NCBI GenBank assembly: GCA_900321895.1
Contig: ONYB01000019.1
Coordinates: 1 to 6,992, forward strand
Direction: 5' to 3'
From: an uncultured Brachyspira sp.
Lineage (GTDB): Bacteria; Cyanobacteriota; Vampirovibrionia; Gastranaerophilales; Gastranaerophilaceae
DNA length: 6,992 nucleotides
In this document: piece after piece, positions 4,961-6,992 of the stretch
Layout: every line of letters begins with the position of its first letter
Position numbering within the stretch: the first letter of the stretch is position 1
The notes under the pieces: generated by a model
Database searches by the model: none
Told to the model about the DNA's origin: nothing
The model's input: only the letters and a program-made list of their open reading frames with translations
Translations under genes and position numbers: made by a program

Positions 4961-6772
4961 CTATTTAACACCTTTTTGAGGTTGTTTACGCTTTATAAAA
5001 CTTTCATGGATTTCATTTTCGTTATCATCAGTGGAGTTTGCTTTAGCGGTATCATACTGCTGAACAAACTCTTTTTCATTCACCTCTTGACCGTCAATAA
5101 AGTATTTACCGTCACTGACTACAAAATCTTTCCCGTCGTCCTCATCGTTTGCATATATTGTCGTTGAGGAATTTTCAGAAAAACCTCTTGCTTTTGCCGT
5201 ATTTTTATCGGCATTGGTATCTTCGGATTTCAGTGTTGACTTATCATTAGAGGCCGTTTCTGCGGATTTCGTGCCTGTTGCGATTTTATTACCGCTTTTT
5301 GAAGCTATTACGGAATCCTCCGCATTGTCGATTTTTTGATTTTTTGCAGCCAATGCGGAGTCAACAGTTCCGTCCGGAACTGCTGTTCTTTCTAATCTGC
5401 TCTTCTGTTCTTTCAATGCAGAATAAATAGGATCTTCCTCTAAACTGCTGTCACCCTTGCCATTAGCATAATCTGCCGCAATTTCTGACATTTGGTTATC
5501 TATCCAAGTAGCTTGATCTTCTTTGAGAAATTCTGACGTTCTGTCGGTTCCTTCAAGGTTATCTTTTTGCATCATAAGAGTTATATAGACAGGATCATCA
5601 TACAAAGGAGCATCACCACCATTCTTTTCATATTCAGCGGAAATTTCAGACATTTTATCATTAATCCAAGCCAGTTGCTCATCTTTGCCCTCTGGTATAT
5701 CTGCAAGATTTATATCAGAACCTGCTTTCTTATCGTTTGATTTTTCCTTAACCTCCTGACCTGACTGGTCGGTTTTCTCGGCATTGTCAGACTTGTCAGT
5801 TTTTGTGTCCTCCTTGCCGATTGTTTCAAGTCGGCTGTTTCCGTCGGTTATGGCAGATTGAAGGTCTGTGCTTTGCTTTTGAAGCGTGTCAACTTGAGAT
5901 TGCAACTTGCTGCTTTCGGCTTTTGCACTTTCTGCCTCTTTTTTAGCCGTAGTATTAGCTTTTTCGTCAGTCTTAACCTGTTCTTTTGATTGTTCAACCG
6001 CTTGTTTAGCTTGCTTTTCGGCAGCTTCTGCCTGCTTTAAATTAGCCTCGGCTTGTGCGATTGCCGCAGTGTTTGGATTGTCCTTTGTTGCTTGAGATTT
6101 TGCATTCTTCAAAGCCTGTTTGCAATCCTTTACGTTGCTCTGTGCTTCGGTCAATTTTTGTTCGTTAGAAGTTAAGTCTTGTTTAGATTGAGTTAATTTT
6201 TCTTCTGTTTGCTGTGCAGTTTGAGCTGTTTCAGTTTCTTTCGCCTTAGCCTCGGTCAGGGACGATGTCGACTTTTGAAGGCTTGCTTGAACATTTGTCA
6301 ACTCACTTTGAGCACCGCTTATGGATTTTTGCAAACCTGTTTTATCCTTTGCGTTTTTAATATCGTTTACCGCCTTGTCAGCCTTGGCAGAACCTGCACC
6401 ACCTGATTTTTTCTTGCCAAAGACTTCGTCAAAAGCTTTGATTGCGGATTTTGCTTCACTGGCAAGCTCTTTCCAAGATTTTGAATTTTCTTGTTGGGTT
6501 TCGTTTGCATTTTGAGTGCCGTTTGTTTGGTTTGCGGCTTGTTGTTGGTTAAGTCGTGCAATAGCATCAAATCCGTACATTTGGTTCATACGAGCTTGTT
6601 TTGATGCCATAAAGATGTTAGAATTCTGCTTAAAAATGCTTGTATTTGCATTAAAATTAAGATTACGTGTCTGATAATTTGACGTAACAGAGCCAAACGT
6701 CGTTTTTTGACGCATTTGCATTCTTTGATATGCGGTCAGTTGACCGAAATTTCCCATGCCGTCTATACCCAT
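4961..6772 (-). CDS. Coiled-coil protein of unknown function with a duplicated 54-residue-period module
   Basis: I do not recognise this 603-residue protein. Residues 1-100 are Gln/Asn/Met-rich and polar (NQQQAANQTNGTQNAN at about 75-90), with no signal peptide or membrane segment. Residues about 145-320 are dominated by Ala, Gln, Lys, Glu and Ser without proline except at 233, and look like a long coiled coil. A charged linker follows (320-350). Two related segments follow, about 364-410 and 418-464, aligned without gaps at a period of 54 residues (Trp369/Trp423, MSEI 374-377/428-431, DP 393-394/447-448). Residues about 470-545 are Ser/Thr/Asn/Asp/Lys-rich and probably disordered. The tail contains DGKYFIDGQEVNEKEF (555-570) and ends basic (KRKQPQKGVK). 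There is one Cys (217). A cytoplasmic structural or scaffold role is possible but unproven; similarity to other coiled coils would be compositional. The gene is monocistronic and divergent from a gene at the right edge. Confidence 0.88.
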   Translation of the reverse strand: MGIDGMGNFGQLTAYQRMQMRQKTTFGSVTSNYQTRNLNFNANTSIFKQNSNIFMASKQARMNQMYGFDAIARLNQQQAANQTNGTQNANETQQENSKSWKELASEAKSAIKAFDEVFGKKKSGGAGSAKADKAVNDIKNAKDKTGLQKSISGAQSELTNVQASLQKSTSSLTEAKAKETETAQTAQQTEEKLTQSKQDLTSNEQKLTEAQSNVKDCKQALKNAKSQATKDNPNTAAIAQAEANLKQAEAAEKQAKQAVEQSKEQVKTDEKANTTAKKEAESAKAESSKLQSQVDTLQKQSTDLQSAITDGNSRLETIGKEDTKTDKSDNAEKTDQSGQEVKEKSNDKKAGSDINLADIPEGKDEQLAWINDKMSEISAEYEKNGGDAPLYDDPVYITLMMQKDNLEGTDRTSEFLKEDQATWIDNQMSEIAADYANGKGDSSLEEDPIYSALKEQKSRLERTAVPDGTVDSALAAKNQKIDNAEDSVIASKSGNKIATGTKSAETASNDKSTLKSEDTNADKNTAKARGFSENSSTTIYANDEDDGKDFVVSDGKYFIDGQEVNEKEFVQQYDTAKANSTDDNENEIHESFIKRKQPQKGVK

Positions 6773-6774
6773 AG

Positions 6775-6783
6775 AACCTCCTT
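6775..6783 (-). promoter_or_regulatory. Ribosome binding site fixing the coiled-coil gene start
   Basis: AAGGAGGTT on the minus strand is a perfect anti-16S match. GGAGG is four bases from the ATG at 6770-6772. This supports the product beginning MGIDGMGNFG. The upstream in-frame TTG at 6802 would place the ribosome site inside the coding region and has no such site of its own. The next in-frame ATG (residue 6) is 19 bases from GGAGG, too far. Confidence 0.85.
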
Positions 6784-6956
6784 GTGGAAAATTTCGAAGC
6801 AAAAATATTCAGTTGTCCGAACTTTTACAGACATTTTCTCTCTCTTAATTTATCTCTATACATGCAAACGTTTATTTTTGGAGCAAATTTCAATTTTTTA
6901 AAAATCCGTTACAAACTTTACATTTTTTAGAGGAAAACATTTCTTTTAAAATGGGT

Positions 6957-6962
6957 TATACT
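6957..6962 (+). promoter_or_regulatory. Candidate -10 box for the right-edge gene
   Basis: TATACT lies 21 bases upstream of the ATG at 6984 and is followed by a G-rich discriminator (GGGG), as at the prfA promoter. A start near 6969 would give a leader of about 15 bases that includes the ribosome site. The -35 region is weak: AAAACA at a 17-bp spacing matches only half the consensus. Confidence 0.4.
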
Positions 6963-6983
6963 GGGGTGGGCGAAAGGAAAAAT

Positions 6984-6992
6984 ATGTTTAAA
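6984..6992 (+). CDS. Start of an unidentified plus-strand gene (cut by window edge)
   Basis: Only ATG-TTT-AAA (Met-Phe-Lys) is present, so the product cannot be named. The call rests on the upstream signals: AAAGGA at 6973-6978, five bases from the ATG, and a TATACT -10 candidate at 6957-6962. The gene would be divergent from the coiled-coil gene and share its control region. Confidence 0.5.

Larger units (their letters stand above)
6773..6983. other. Divergent intergenic region between the coiled-coil gene and the right-edge gene
   Basis: This is 211 bp of AT-rich sequence with runs of A and T around 6885-6905. It should hold promoters for both flanking genes. For the minus-strand gene I see no convincing -35/-10 pair; TATAGA at 6855-6860 is the best -10 candidate and would leave a leader of about 75 bases. 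For the plus-strand gene TATACT at 6957-6962 is a better candidate. No RNA gene or strong hairpin was recognised. Confidence 0.5.

Noticed and set aside
6773..6802. Upstream TTG start adding ten residues to the coiled-coil protein
   Set aside because: The perfect ribosome site at 6775-6783 lies inside this extension and points to the ATG at 6772.

Overview
The window is bacterial, moderately AT-rich and gene-dense, with almost all coding on the minus strand. The fermentative bifunctional AdhE and a plausible Rex-type redox operator in front of it suggest an anaerobe or facultative anaerobe. The exact lineage cannot be fixed from sequence alone. The intergenic tandem motifs (GTGAAGGGTGA type) and overall gene style would fit an uncultured gut lineage such as Gastranaerophilales/Melainabacteria, but that is a guess. 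No insertion sequence, CRISPR array, tRNA or rRNA was seen.

Layout from right to left, the direction of minus-strand transcription. At the extreme right edge a plus-strand gene begins at 6984 and leaves the window after three codons. Divergent from it is a 603-residue protein of unknown function (4961-6772), rich in Ala, Gln, Lys and Glu. It has a long predicted coiled coil, a duplicated 54-residue-period module and no signal peptide. Its stop codon is followed within a few bases by an 82-bp interrupted inverted repeat. Next is adhE (2003-4678), complete with all catalytic and metal-binding residues. It has an extended -10 promoter, a Rex-like operator over its predicted transcription start, and a textbook intrinsic terminator at 1947-1978.

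The left third is a translation-factor operon on the minus strand: prfA (release factor 1), then ylxR/rnpM, then infB (IF2, only the N-terminal 159 codons present). A near-consensus promoter abuts the prfA start so closely that the mRNA is predicted to be leaderless or to have about ten bases of leader. prfA and ylxR are 9 bp apart and ylxR overlaps infB by 11 bp, so these three are very probably cotranscribed. The usual partner upstream of ylxR-infB is nusA, so prfA in that slot is a notable arrangement.

No clearly new multi-gene system is visible. The best leads are the coiled-coil protein with its duplicated module and structured 3' end, the prfA promoter geometry, the adhE operator, and a short repeat family found in two of the intergenic gaps. 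No gap between genes exceeds 300 bp; the three sizeable ones (1807-2002, 4679-4960, 6773-6983) are covered by entries below.
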